Of a stretch of DNA of 64,000 nucleotides, positions 53,668-62,173 are shown piece by piece (position 1 is the stretch's first letter; each line of letters opens with the position of its first letter). The translations under genes and the position numbers were made by a program. This DNA comes from RPRB01 sp035519675. Its GTDB lineage: Bacteria > Myxococcota > Myxococcia > Myxococcales > Myxococcaceae. Location of the stretch: contig DATIWB010000109.1 of NCBI GenBank assembly GCA_035519675.1, forward strand, positions 124,001-188,000. Direction: 5' to 3'. The notes beneath the pieces were generated by a model. The model saw nothing but the letters and a program-made list of their open reading frames with translations. It searched no databases and was not told the DNA's origin.

Positions 53668-54249
53668 TCAGCGTGTCACGCTGGCCGGTGTGGCGCCGCC
53701 CGGCGACGTCTTGGAGCCCTCGGCGAAGCGCCGCATCCGGAAGGCGAGCAGCAGCAGCATGACCCCGAAGATGATCGCGTAGGCGCCAATCCACAGCGTC
53801 AGCGCCAGCGCCGCCGAGTCCGGGGTGACGAAGAGCAGCACCCCGAAGGCGATGGAGAGCACCCCGGCCAGCCCGAGCCAGAACTCGCCGGTGATCTCCT
53901 TGCGCAGCCGGATCGCCGCCACCAGCTCGAGGATGCCGGTCAGGATGGCCCAGATGCCCACGTAGTAGAGCAGTGCCAGCGCGGTGGCGGCGGGCCGAAC
54001 GATGGTGAGGATGCCGATGCCGATCCCCACGATGGCCTCGAGCACCAGAGCCCAGAAGCGGTCCTTTCCCGCGCCACGGAACAGCGCCACCAGGGCGAAC
54101 ACGCCGTCGACGAAGGCATAGGCTCCGAACAGGATGACGATCGCCGCGAACGCCGAGCCAGGCCAGGCGATGGCGAGGATGCCGAAGACGACCGCCAGTG
54201 CTCCGCGGAGCGCAATCCATCCCCAGTTGCGCGCGAGTTCGTGAATCAT
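53668..54249 (-). CDS. HdeD/DUF308 family membrane protein
   Basis: The 193-residue protein has six membrane segments in three repeats, each with the DUF308 motif: WIALRGALAVVFGILAIAWPGSAFAAIVILFGAYAFVDGVFAL, then VGIGIGILTIVRPAATALALLYYVGIWAILTGILEL, then GVLSIAFGVLLFVTPDSAALALTLWIGAYAIIFGVMLL. HdeD is linked to acid resistance in E. coli; here the role is unknown. GGGAG stands eight bases before the ATG. The stop is seven bases from the convergent dehydrogenase gene's stop. Confidence 0.9.
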   Translation of the reverse strand: MIHELARNWGWIALRGALAVVFGILAIAWPGSAFAAIVILFGAYAFVDGVFALVALFRGAGKDRFWALVLEAIVGIGIGILTIVRPAATALALLYYVGIWAILTGILELVAAIRLRKEITGEFWLGLAGVLSIAFGVLLFVTPDSAALALTLWIGAYAIIFGVMLLLLAFRMRRFAEGSKTSPGGATPASVTR

Positions 54250-54370
54250 CGGACACTCCCGTCAGGGGGGTTGGGCCAACGAGCGAGACCGGTCTCCGAG
54301 CTCCCCTTGGCGCGGCGGCCGGCGGAACGCAGGTTTCCCGCCGACTCCGAGGAATCGCAAGCCCCATCGC

Positions 54371-55588
54371 GTGAAACTTCTTCTCGTCGCCCCCAGGCTC
54401 CCCTTCCCCGCTGATTCCGGTGGGACGCTCCGTGCGCTCCAGCTCCTTCGCGCCCTCGACTCAGCCTTCGAGGTGACGGTGCTCGCGCCCGACCTGCCGG
54501 GTGGGGATGCCGCGGGATTGCGCGAGCAGATCCAGGGTCGAGTCGTCACCGCGGTCGAGGGCGGTGGCAGCGCCGGCTGGCTCTGGGCCGAGGGCCGGGC
54601 CGTGCTCCGGGGGAGGCCGTTCGGATACGCCCGGTACGCCGGCCGCGCCCTCCGCTCCGCCTTCCGTCACCTCCTCACCGAGCACCGTGTCGACCTGGTC
54701 CACCTCGACCACCTGCACGCCGCGCAGCTCCTCCCCGAGGCCCGGGCCCTGGCGCCTCGGGCGCGCGTGGTGATGGACGCGCACAACGTCGAGGCCCAGG
54801 TGGCCTCGCGGCTGGCGGAGGTCTCCCCCTGGCCGCTGAGCATGGTGCTGCGGCGTCAGGCCGAGGCGATCGCCCGGCTCGAGGCCCAGGCCGTCCGGGG
54901 CGTGGACGCGGTGCTCTCCTGCTCCGAGCTCGACGCCGCCGCGCTTCGCCGCTCCGGGGCACGGGAGGTGCACCTGGTGCCCAACGGCGTCGAGCTGCGA
55001 CAGCTCCCCGCCTCGCCCGAGCGCCGGGACACCGTCTCCTTCGTCGGCTCGTTCGACTGGCGCCCCAACGTCGATGCCGCCGCGGTGCTCGCCGCCGAGA
55101 TCTGGCCAGGGGTCCGGGAGGCCTGTCCCGGGCTGCGCCTGGCGCTCATCGGGCGAAAGCCACCGCGCCAGGTCAGCGCGCTGGCTGGGCCGGACATCGA
55201 GGTGACCGGACGGGTGCCCGACGTCGCGCCGTGGCTGGCCCGCTCCTTCGCCACCGCCATGCCGCTCCGGGCGGGCTCCGGCACCCGGCTGAAGGTCCTC
55301 GAGGCTGCGGCTGCACGGATCCCCATCGTCGCCACCCGGCTCGCGACCGAGGGGCTTCCCTTCCTCCACGGAACGCACCTGCTCCACGCCGAGTCGCCCC
55401 TGGAGTTCGTGGAGGCCCTCACCCGCCTCCGCCATGAGGCCGCGCTGGGAGCGCGCCTCGCCGAGGCCGCCTGGCAGGTGGCGCAGGACTTCGACTGGCG
55501 GCACATCGGCGCGCGCCTGGTCGGGCTCTACCGCGGCTGGAGCGCGGGGGCGCGGTCCCGGCCCCGCGCGCTCTCCAGCGCCGGCTGA
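54371..55588 (+). CDS. Family-4 glycosyltransferase
   Basis: The 405-residue protein is GT-B: the N-terminal Gly loop LLLVAPRLPFPADSGGTLRALQLL, linker VVMDAHNVEAQVASR, then SFVGSFDWRPNVDAA and the C-terminal MPLRAGSGTRLKVLEAAAARIPIVATRLATEGL with the GT4 acidic site replaced by SGTRLKVLEA, as in the WsaF-like/PEP-CTERM-associated transferases. Sugar donor and acceptor are unknown. The start is GTG (VKLLLVAPRLPFP), with no good ribosome site. Its last 61 bases overlap the convergent glycosyltransferase gene. Confidence 0.88.
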   Translation: MKLLLVAPRLPFPADSGGTLRALQLLRALDSAFEVTVLAPDLPGGDAAGLREQIQGRVVTAVEGGGSAGWLWAEGRAVLRGRPFGYARYAGRALRSAFRHLLTEHRVDLVHLDHLHAAQLLPEARALAPRARVVMDAHNVEAQVASRLAEVSPWPLSMVLRRQAEAIARLEAQAVRGVDAVLSCSELDAAALRRSGAREVHLVPNGVELRQLPASPERRDTVSFVGSFDWRPNVDAAAVLAAEIWPGVREACPGLRLALIGRKPPRQVSALAGPDIEVTGRVPDVAPWLARSFATAMPLRAGSGTRLKVLEAAAARIPIVATRLATEGLPFLHGTHLLHAESPLEFVEALTRLRHEAALGARLAEAAWQVAQDFDWRHIGARLVGLYRGWSAGARSRPRALSSAG

Positions 55589-56637
55589 TAGAGCCGCTCC
55601 AGGTAGGTCCGGGCCATCCCCGCTGCGCCGTAGCGCGACTCGACCCGCGCCCGCGCCGCCACCGCGAGGGCATGCCGGGGCCCCGGGTCCGCGAGGCGGA
55701 CCAGCGCGTCCTGGAGCGCCTCCACGTCACCCGGCGGGACCAGCACCCCGGCGCCGTCCCCCAGCACCTCGGGCAAGGAGCCCACCGCGCTCGCCACCAC
55801 CGGAACGCCGGCCGCCATGGCCTCGAGGACGGCCATCGGGAGCCCCTCGGTGAGCGACGGCAGAGCGAGCAGGTCGGCCGCCGCCAGCACCTGGCCGACG
55901 TCAGGGAGGAAGCCCAAGAACCGGACCGCCCCCCCGGCCTGCTTGGCCTCGAGCACGACACGGAGGGGACCGTCCCCGGCGACGAGCACGAGCATTCCCG
56001 ACCCACGTGCCGCGCGCAGCAGGACCTCGGGCCCCTTCTCCGGGGAGAGTCGGCCGACGAAGGCGACGACCTGGGCCCCGTCCGGGATGCCGAGGGTCTG
56101 GCGTGCGGTCCGCCGCTCTGCCTCGGTGGGCAGACGTCCGATGTCGATGCCGTTGGGGATGACGTGAATGGGCGTGCGCGGTGCCACGGCGCGAATCCGC
56201 GCGGCGAGGGCCCCGGAGGTCGCCGCGACGCCGGAGGTCCCGCGCGCCAGCCAGTGGGCAAGGGCCTCGTAGGCGCGGACGCGGTGGAGGTGGCCGGTGT
56301 CGCCGTGGAAGGTGGCGACCACCGGGGCGCGGGCGAACGCTCCGGCGGCGAGGGCGATCCACAGCGCCTTGTAGTCGTGGGCGTGAAGCAACCCTCCTTG
56401 CGCCAGACGGACGACTGGCCCCAGTGCCCGCCAGGAGAGCCTCCCGGGAGCATCGATCCGGGCGGCCTCCAGTCCCATCTGCCGGGCGGCCTCTCCGAGC
56501 CCGTCCTCGCGGCCCGGACGCAGCAGGCTCACCACCACCGGCCGGAGCGGCGACTCGGTGGCCGAGGCGAGCGCGAGGAGCGAGCGCTCGGCCCCGTACA
56601 GGCCCTGTCCCGAGCGCAGGTGCACCACCCGGATCAT
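55528..56637 (-). CDS. Family-4 glycosyltransferase
   Basis: The 369-residue protein is GT-B/GT4: IRVVHLRSGQGLYGAERSLLAL at the start, HVIPNGID, VAFVGRLSPEKGPEVLLRAA and the donor site LPSLTEGLPMAVLEAMAAGVPVVASAVGSLPEVLGDGAGVLV (E-x7-E). It uses a nucleotide-sugar, acceptor unknown, probably for surface polysaccharide or glycolipid. Its ATG overlaps the stop of the upstream glycosyltransferase gene (ATGA), so the two are cotranscribed. Confidence 0.92.
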   Translation of the reverse strand: MIRVVHLRSGQGLYGAERSLLALASATESPLRPVVVSLLRPGREDGLGEAARQMGLEAARIDAPGRLSWRALGPVVRLAQGGLLHAHDYKALWIALAAGAFARAPVVATFHGDTGHLHRVRAYEALAHWLARGTSGVAATSGALAARIRAVAPRTPIHVIPNGIDIGRLPTEAERRTARQTLGIPDGAQVVAFVGRLSPEKGPEVLLRAARGSGMLVLVAGDGPLRVVLEAKQAGGAVRFLGFLPDVGQVLAAADLLALPSLTEGLPMAVLEAMAAGVPVVASAVGSLPEVLGDGAGVLVPPGDVEALQDALVRLADPGPRHALAVAARARVESRYGAAGMARTYLERLYQPALESARGRDRAPALQPR

Positions 56638-57725
56638 CCGCGCACCGGCACCGAGGCGCGCCAGAGGTGGACGTAGGCCTCGACCATCCGGTCCATCGAG
56701 AAGGCTGCCACCCGGGCGCGGGCGGCGTTCCCGAGGGAGGCCCGCCGGGCCGGATCGCGCACCAGGGCCCGCAGCGCGGCGCCGAGGGCTGCCACGTTCC
56801 CGGGCGGGACCAGCATTGCCGTGGAGCCGTCCGGGTGCAGCTCGGCCACCGCCGGGAGCCGGTGGGCGACGGTGGGGAGCGAGGCCGCCATTGCCTCGAG
56901 CATGGCCAGGGAGCGCCCCTCCCGCCGCGAGGGCTGGGCGTAGACGTCGAGCCCGGCAAGGAGCTCGGCCGCGCCGTCCACCACCTGGCCCAGCAGATGC
57001 GCCCGCCCGCCGAGCGGGGCCGCGGCCGCCCGGATCGCCTCGTCGAGGGGCCCACCTCCGACGAGCACCAGGTGCGCCTGTGGAAGGTCGGTGAGGTGCC
57101 GCACCATGGCCTGAACCAGGAGGTCGGGGCCCTTCTCCGGGTGCATCCGGCCGAGGTACCCGATGGCGACCGCGTCGTCGGGAAGCCCCATCCGCCTCCG
57201 GGCGCGGGCGCGCTGCTCCAGCGTGGCGGGCGCCATCAGGGAGATTCCATTGGCGATGGTGACCACCGGCGTTCCGGGGGGTACCCAGCCGCGAAGCTCG
57301 GCGCGGACCTCGCTTCCGCAGGCCACCAGCGCGCTGCTCAGCCGTGCCCCGAACCTGGCTGCCCGTCGCCTTCCGCCGGTGGGAGGCGACAGCTGGTGGA
57401 AGGTGGCGAGCACCCGCATCCGCGGGGCGAGGCCTCGCGCGGCCACCGCGTTGAGCCAGGGCCCGAGGTCATGCGCATGGGCCACCGCGGCGCCGGACAC
57501 CGCGCGGGCCAGCCGCCGGAGCCCCTCCACCGTCAGCCCCCGGACGTCACCGAGTGGATGGACCGGGACGCCCGCTGCCTCGGCCCAGGCCCGCACCGGT
57601 CCGTCGTGGCCGAAGGCGACCAGCGAGGGTTCCATGCCGTGCTCCCGGGAGCGGGCGGCGAGATTCACCACCAGCCGCTCCAGCCCACCGACCTCGAGGC
57701 CGTGGATGACGTGTGCCACCTTCAC
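56634..57725 (-). CDS. Family-4 glycosyltransferase
   Basis: The 363-residue protein is GT-B/GT4: KVAHVIHGLEVGGLERLVVNLA at the start, TIANGISLM, IGYLGRMHPEKGPDLLVQAM and the donor site QPSRREGRSLAMLEAMAASLPTVAHRLPAVAEL. GTG 57725 (VKVAHVI) gives the family's normal N-terminus; GTG 57737 adds four residues. It is the first gene of a two-gene leftward operon and pairs with the similar enzyme downstream for two successive sugar transfers. Confidence 0.9.
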   Translation of the reverse strand: MKVAHVIHGLEVGGLERLVVNLAARSREHGMEPSLVAFGHDGPVRAWAEAAGVPVHPLGDVRGLTVEGLRRLARAVSGAAVAHAHDLGPWLNAVAARGLAPRMRVLATFHQLSPPTGGRRRAARFGARLSSALVACGSEVRAELRGWVPPGTPVVTIANGISLMAPATLEQRARARRRMGLPDDAVAIGYLGRMHPEKGPDLLVQAMVRHLTDLPQAHLVLVGGGPLDEAIRAAAAPLGGRAHLLGQVVDGAAELLAGLDVYAQPSRREGRSLAMLEAMAASLPTVAHRLPAVAELHPDGSTAMLVPPGNVAALGAALRALVRDPARRASLGNAARARVAAFSMDRMVEAYVHLWRASVPVRG

Positions 57726-57795
57726 CGCGGTTCGCACCCGCCAATCTGGGGCCGAACCCGCCAGATGCCAGCCCGCACCGGGGTAGGCAAGCTAA

Positions 57796-57810
57796 TGACG
57801 CCACGCGTCA
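57796..57810. promoter_or_regulatory. Dyad TGACGC-CAC-GCGTCA before the FixJ-like gene
   Basis: Perfect 6-base arms around a 3-base centre, 63 bases upstream of the FixJ-like regulator's ATG and 70 bases from the divergent glycosyltransferase start. It could be a site for that regulator or another dimeric factor. Confidence 0.4.
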
Positions 57811-57873
57811 GTCGCTATCCAATACCGAACGCACCCAGCCCTGGGCGGGGCTAAGCAGGACTCCGGGAGAGCC

Positions 57874-58503
57874 ATGGCGTACGCCCAGCACGAGTCGCCC
57901 ACGGTGTGGGTCGTGGACGACGACCAGTCCGTCAGGGTGGCCGTCGCGCGGCTTCTGCGTTCAGCGGCGCTCCGGGTGCTGACGTTGTCCTCGCCGGACG
58001 AGCTGCTCCGGCGGCTCGGGGAGGAGCAGCCGGACTGTCTCCTCCTCGACCTGTGGCTCGATGACGTCACCGCGCTCGAGCTCGTCCCGCTGATCCACGG
58101 GTGCGCCGGCCAGGTGCCACTGGTCTTCATGAGCGGGAGCGCCGACGTGAGCAGCTGCGTCCAGGCGATGAAGTGCGGAGCCATCGACTTCCTCGAGAAG
58201 CCCGTCGACGACGGAGCGCTTCTGGGGGCGGTCATCCGGGCCGTCGCCCGTGGACGGTCCTGGCGCGAGGCGCGGAGCGTCACCGACGCTGCGGCGCGCC
58301 AGCTCTCGTCGTTGACCCCTCGTGAGCGAGAGGTGTTTGCCCTGGTGGCCCTTGGAAATCCGAACAAGCGCATCGCTGCTGCGCTGGGGACCACCGAGAA
58401 GACCATCAAGGTGCACCGCGGCCGGGTGATGCAGAAGCTCGGGGCGGGCTCGGTGGTCGACCTGGTCCGGCTGTCGGACCGCGCCGGTTACCCTGCGCGC
58501 TGA
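57874..58503 (+). CDS. FixJ-like response regulator
   Basis: The 209-residue protein has a receiver (9-125) with acidic pocket VDDDQS, phospho-acceptor Asp59 in LLLDLWLDD and Lys in FLEKPVDD. A LuxR helix-turn-helix follows (LTPREREVFALVALGNPNKRIAAALGTTEKTIKVHRGRVMQKL). This is the FixJ/NarL-type arrangement; no histidine kinase gene is adjacent. GGGAGAG precedes the ATG. The last 16 bases overlap the tail of the convergent hydrolase gene. Confidence 0.92.
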   Translation: MAYAQHESPTVWVVDDDQSVRVAVARLLRSAALRVLTLSSPDELLRRLGEEQPDCLLLDLWLDDVTALELVPLIHGCAGQVPLVFMSGSADVSSCVQAMKCGAIDFLEKPVDDGALLGAVIRAVARGRSWREARSVTDAAARQLSSLTPREREVFALVALGNPNKRIAAALGTTEKTIKVHRGRVMQKLGAGSVVDLVRLSDRAGYPAR

Positions 58504-59450
58504 CCTGACGCTCCGGCCCCGGCTCCGCCGTCGAGCGCCAGCGTCTCTCCGATGGCCGGGATGAAGAGCGCGTCCGCCGGAAGGGCGCGCCGCTCCCAGT
58601 CGGCCCGGAGCAGCCTGGGAGGCTCGTCGAGCGGCTCGTCGGTGAGCTTGAACGTCCCCCAGTGCATGGCCACCAGCCGCCGCGCTCCGAGGTCCAGGAA
58701 GGCCTGGACCGCGTCCTCCGGGTTCATGTGCTGCTTCCGCATGAACCACTCCGGATCATAGGCGCCGATCGGGAGCAGCGCGGCGTCGAGTGCGGGAAAG
58801 CGGCGGCCGATCTCCTTGAAGCCGGCGAAGTACGCGGTGTCGCCGGCGTGGTACACGCTCGCCCCCGCGCCCTCGACCACGAACCCGCCCCAGAGCGCCT
58901 CGTTCATGTCCGCGAGCCCGCGGCGGCTCCAGTGCTGGCTGGGCACGAAGGTGATGGTCAAGCCTCCGACGCGGAGCCGCTCCCACCAGGCCAGCTCAAT
59001 GCAAGCGAGCCCGCGCAGATTCGGCCGGGTTCCGACGCCGGCGACCACCGGCGCCCCCACCGCCCGGAGCGTGGGGAGATCCAGGTGATCATGGTGGTTG
59101 TGGGTGACGAGCGCCGCGTCGATGGGCGGGAGCTGGTCCACCCGGAGGCCCGGTCCGGCGTTGCGCGGAATGACGCCCGAGATGCGCGGGCCGAGCGCCG
59201 GGTCGACCAGCACCGACGTCCCGGCGCCCTGCGCCAGCCAGCTCGCGTGCCCGAGCCAGCTGAGGCGGATGCCCTCGAGCGGAGGGTGCCGGAGCGCCGC
59301 GGCGTCGGCGCGCACCTCCGGGACGGGCGAGCGTGGCGGGGCACGACGGCGCCGGCCGGTGAGCCTGTCCAGCACCGCCCAGCGGAGGACGCGGCGCAAC
59401 GGCGCCGGTGCAGACCCGTCGAGGTTCCGGAACCGGAGCGTGTTCGCCAT
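58488..59450 (-). CDS. Metallo-beta-lactamase fold hydrolase, NAPE-PLD/UlaG-like
   Basis: The 320-residue protein has the MBL pattern: LSWLGHASWL, LVTHNHHDHLDLPTL (HxHxDH), PSQHWSRRG, HAGDTAYFAGF and AMHWGTFKL. The spacing and PRNAGPGLRVDQLPPIDAALVTHNHHDH are those of NAPE-phospholipase D-like and UlaG-like hydrolases, which cut phosphodiester or lactone bonds. No signal peptide. The ATG is ten bases after TAGCTT, with no clear ribosome site, so the mRNA may be leaderless. Confidence 0.92.
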   Translation of the reverse strand: MANTLRFRNLDGSAPAPLRRVLRWAVLDRLTGRRRRAPPRSPVPEVRADAAALRHPPLEGIRLSWLGHASWLAQGAGTSVLVDPALGPRISGVIPRNAGPGLRVDQLPPIDAALVTHNHHDHLDLPTLRAVGAPVVAGVGTRPNLRGLACIELAWWERLRVGGLTITFVPSQHWSRRGLADMNEALWGGFVVEGAGASVYHAGDTAYFAGFKEIGRRFPALDAALLPIGAYDPEWFMRKQHMNPEDAVQAFLDLGARRLVAMHWGTFKLTDEPLDEPPRLLRADWERRALPADALFIPAIGETLALDGGAGAGASGQRAG

Positions 59451-59460
59451 GGCCCTCGAG

Positions 59461-59470
59461 AAGCTAACGT
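59461..59470. promoter_or_regulatory. Overlapping bidirectional -10 element AAGCTAACGT
   Basis: Plus strand TAACGT (59465-59470) is ten bases before ATG 59481. Minus strand TAGCTT (59466-59461) is ten bases before ATG 59450. The two hexamers share the central TA, so one site could serve both genes. Confidence 0.55.
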
Positions 59471-59480
59471 CCGCGCCCCG

Positions 59481-60011
59481 ATGCGCACCTGGAAGGTGGT
59501 GAAGTTGTGTGCGGTCGCGCTGGGCGCGGTCGGATGCCCCAGACCGCCGCCGCCGGCTCCCGACGCCGGCCCGGCGGCGGCAGTGGTCGATGCGGGCCCG
59601 GTGGTTCCCCTGGCCCTCGACCTCACCATCGCGCTGCCGGACGGCGGCACCGAGCGGCACGCGCTGCTCGGGCTGGAGACCCCGGTGGTCTCGCCTTCGC
59701 GGCTGCTGCTGGTGGAGAGCAACCGGCCGCTGCACAACGTGCGGATCCGGGTGCTCGACGAGCAGGACCGGGCGCTGGAGTCGGACGACGTTCCCGAGGA
59801 GACCCCGGGCGCGCTCCGCTACCACATCGATCTCTCGAAGCCGCTGGAGCCTGGCCACCGCTACGCGGTGCTCGTCGACGCGCAGTCGGGGGCGACGTTC
59901 GACGACGGAAGCGGCAAGGCCGTGCCGGAACAGCGGCTCGAGTTCCGTACCGGCGGTGAGCGGGAGCGGCCGAAGCCCCCTCCCCCGCACCGGAAGCGCC
60001 GCCACCGCTGA
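59481..60011 (+). CDS. Hypothetical lipoprotein
   Basis: The 176-residue protein has a lipoprotein signal (MRTWKVVKLCAVALGAVGC, lipobox AVGC), a Pro/Ala/Asp-rich linker (about 20-42) and a beta-rich domain (LALDLTIALPDGG, NVRIRVLDEQDRALESDDVPEET, YHIDLSKPLEPGHRYAVLVDAQ). The domain looks Ig- or fibronectin-like, suited to binding. The C-terminus is basic (RERPKPPPPHRKRRHR). No family recognised. Stop lies one base from the convergent Sco1 fusion gene's stop. Confidence 0.7.
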   Translation: MRTWKVVKLCAVALGAVGCPRPPPPAPDAGPAAAVVDAGPVVPLALDLTIALPDGGTERHALLGLETPVVSPSRLLLVESNRPLHNVRIRVLDEQDRALESDDVPEETPGALRYHIDLSKPLEPGHRYAVLVDAQSGATFDDGSGKAVPEQRLEFRTGGERERPKPPPPHRKRRHR

Positions 60012-60012
60012 A

Positions 60013-61146
60013 TCAACGGGCGTGGGCGCCGGGGTTGGCGGCGAAGCGGTCCCGGCAGTGCTCGGAGCAGAAGTACACCGTGTGGCCGTCGCGGGTGAGG
60101 TGCGGCGTGTCAGGGCCGGTGTGGATCGACATGCCGCACACCGGGTCCACCGCCGCGCCCTCGCCGGCCACCGTCGCCGGAGCCCGGGCGCTCTCGGGCA
60201 GCTTCAGCCCCTGGAGGTACTGGACGAGCGCGGTCGCTTGCGCATCGGTGAGGTGCGCGCGGTAGCTGGGCATCGTCGGCGGGTACGTCGCCACCACCTT
60301 CGCCCCGGGGTCGAGGAGCGACTCCCGGAGGTAGTCGGCGCTCGCGGTCGTGCTCCGCCCGTCGGCGAGCATCACGGTGCGCCCGGCGAGACCGGCGAGC
60401 GAGGGCGCGATGGCCGGGAGGTCGTGGCACCCGGCGCAGCCGAGCTGTCGGTACAGCACGGTCCCGTCCTCGCTCGTCGCCCCCGCTGCCCCCCTCGCCC
60501 CGGCTGGGGTGCCGAGCTCGGCGAGGAGCTGCCGAGCGTCGGGGACAATCTGGTCGAAGCCGTCGCCGTCGGTCGCGTAGAGGCCGCGCACCTGGCCTTT
60601 CCCGTCGACGAGGAACATCTCGCTGGTGTGCAGGGTGGCGTCCGGGTCGGGCTGCCGCTCGACGAAGGTCTTCATCCCCTTCGCCAGCGCAGCCAGGCTC
60701 TCCTGGGTGGTGGCGAGCAGCGTCCAGCGGGCCTCGTCCGGCGCCCAGCGGCGTGCATAGGCCCGGAGCGCTTCCGGGGTGTCGCGCTCGGGGTCGACCG
60801 AGAAGCTGACGAACTTCAGACGTGGGTCCTGGATGGCCCGCTGGACCTGGACCATCCTCGCCGAGAGCACCGGACAGACGCTCTTGCAGCTGGTGAAGAT
60901 GAAGTCGGCGACCCACACCGCGCCGCGGAGCTCGTCCACGGTCCGGGTCCGGCCGTGCTGATCCACGAGCCGGTAGGACGGGACGGGCCACAGGGTGGGC
61001 AGAGGCTCGTTCGCGTTCCGGGCGAGCCGGTGCACCGGCCGGGGACGCCCGGGCGGTTCGAAGCCGAGCCAGCGGATGGTCAGCTCGAGCGCGAGGACGG
61101 TCAGGGCGGCGGCCACGGTGGCCAGGACGAAGAATCGGCGCGGCAT
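60013..61146 (-). CDS. Sco1 - cytochrome c - YHS triple-domain protein
   Basis: The 377-residue protein has one N-terminal membrane helix (about 5-25). A Sco1/SenC thioredoxin-like domain (about 50-210) has the copper site Cys87-x3-Cys91 (TSCKSVCPV) and His173 (LHTSEMF). A class I cytochrome c domain (about 225-315) has heme motif CAGCH (237-241) and axial Met292 (PPTMPSY). A YHS metal-binding domain (about 330-377) has VDPVCGM and YFCSEHC. It should deliver copper to cytochrome oxidase, with electron transfer built in, at the outer side of the inner membrane. No oxidase genes are adjacent. Confidence 0.92.
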   Translation of the reverse strand: MPRRFFVLATVAAALTVLALELTIRWLGFEPPGRPRPVHRLARNANEPLPTLWPVPSYRLVDQHGRTRTVDELRGAVWVADFIFTSCKSVCPVLSARMVQVQRAIQDPRLKFVSFSVDPERDTPEALRAYARRWAPDEARWTLLATTQESLAALAKGMKTFVERQPDPDATLHTSEMFLVDGKGQVRGLYATDGDGFDQIVPDARQLLAELGTPAGARGAAGATSEDGTVLYRQLGCAGCHDLPAIAPSLAGLAGRTVMLADGRSTTASADYLRESLLDPGAKVVATYPPTMPSYRAHLTDAQATALVQYLQGLKLPESARAPATVAGEGAAVDPVCGMSIHTGPDTPHLTRDGHTVYFCSEHCRDRFAANPGAHAR

Positions 61147-61306
61147 GCGAGGAGGCCCATGGCCTTACCTCAACGGGCGTCGTGGGTCGCTTCTCGAGTC
61201 GATGAGTTCCGTTCAGCGGCGGTCAGCGCCGCGTGCCGGGGCAGCAGCTCGGCCGGACTCCGTGAGCGACGCACCCCGGCGAGCATGGCCCCGACGGGGC
61301 GGTGGG

Positions 61307-62173
61307 TCAGGCCTCGGCCGAGCGCAGGCCCTCGGCCCGGGCCCGGTCCGTCGCGGTCGGCTCGAGCGAAAGGAGCAACCGGCTGAGGTCGTAAAGCACC
61401 ACACCGCGATCCCAGGGCTGCACCCGATCCGGCCAGTGGAGCTGCTCGGCGGCCCGGTTGAAGGCGTGGTCCGCGACCGCCCGGAGCTGGAAGGCGTCGT
61501 AGAGGTTGTACTCGACCAGGAAGCGCAGCGCCTCCACCTCACCGGAGGCGTGGTAGGCGCGCCAGAGCAGCACCGCGTCCATCCCGCTCCGGCCACGCAG
61601 GTGCGGCGGCCGGGCGATGCCGAGGCGGTCCTCGGTCGCCTTGAGCCCTCCGCCGAGGCCGATGCGCCGGCACAGCGGCTTCAGATCCAGGTGGAACACC
61701 GGCCGGGGCAGTCCCGGGAAGGCGTGGCGGAGCACCGGCAGGTCGAACGAGCCGCCGTTGAAGGTCACCCAGACCCGCCGGCCCGCGAGCCGCGCGGGGA
61801 GCGCGTCCAGGTTCCGGCCCTCGATGAACGTCGCCAGCGCCTCAGCGTCCAGGCACCCGGCCACGGTGGGGCGCTGTCGCTCCCCCACCCCGTCGGCCTC
61901 GATGTCCAGGCAGAGCGCCTCGTCGGCCACCAGCGGCCAGAGCCTCCACTGCTCCCGGGAAGGCATTGTCCGGACCAGCGCCTCGAGGTCTCCCCGGTCG
62001 AGCGCCGCCTCGGCCCGGTCGATGCCGGCGCACAGCTCGGCGTGGAGCCGGGTCCCCAGCGCCGCCTCCCCGCCGCGGCGGACTGCGTCCCAGGTGTCGA
62101 ATCCCCGCGCCCAGAGGTCCTTCTCTCGCCACGGACCGATGCCCGGCACCAGCTGGAACGTCCGGCGAATCAC
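61307..62173 (-). CDS. RNase H-like exonuclease-fold protein, YprB-like
   Basis: The 288-residue protein begins with a helix-hairpin-helix-like stretch (TFQLVPGIGPWREKDLWARGFDTWDAV) and continues with a DnaQ/RNase H-fold domain: ALCLDIEADG (DxE metal motif), VWVTFNGGSFDLPVL, PVFHLDLKPLCRR and VEALRFLVEYNLYDAFQLRAVADHA. This is the YprB_RNaseH_2 type (PF13482). It may process DNA or RNA; no helicase partner is seen nearby. The GTG overlaps the mutT stop as GTGA. Confidence 0.85.
   Translation of the reverse strand: MIRRTFQLVPGIGPWREKDLWARGFDTWDAVRRGGEAALGTRLHAELCAGIDRAEAALDRGDLEALVRTMPSREQWRLWPLVADEALCLDIEADGVGERQRPTVAGCLDAEALATFIEGRNLDALPARLAGRRVWVTFNGGSFDLPVLRHAFPGLPRPVFHLDLKPLCRRIGLGGGLKATEDRLGIARPPHLRGRSGMDAVLLWRAYHASGEVEALRFLVEYNLYDAFQLRAVADHAFNRAAEQLHWPDRVQPWDRGVVLYDLSRLLLSLEPTATDRARAEGLRSAEA

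Noticed and set aside
60013..61180. The 11-base sequence TCAACGGGCGT at 60013-60023 and 61170-61180, flanking the Sco1 fusion gene like a target duplication.
   Set aside because: The first copy includes the gene's stop codon, the copies are short, and no mobile-element feature lies between; probably chance.
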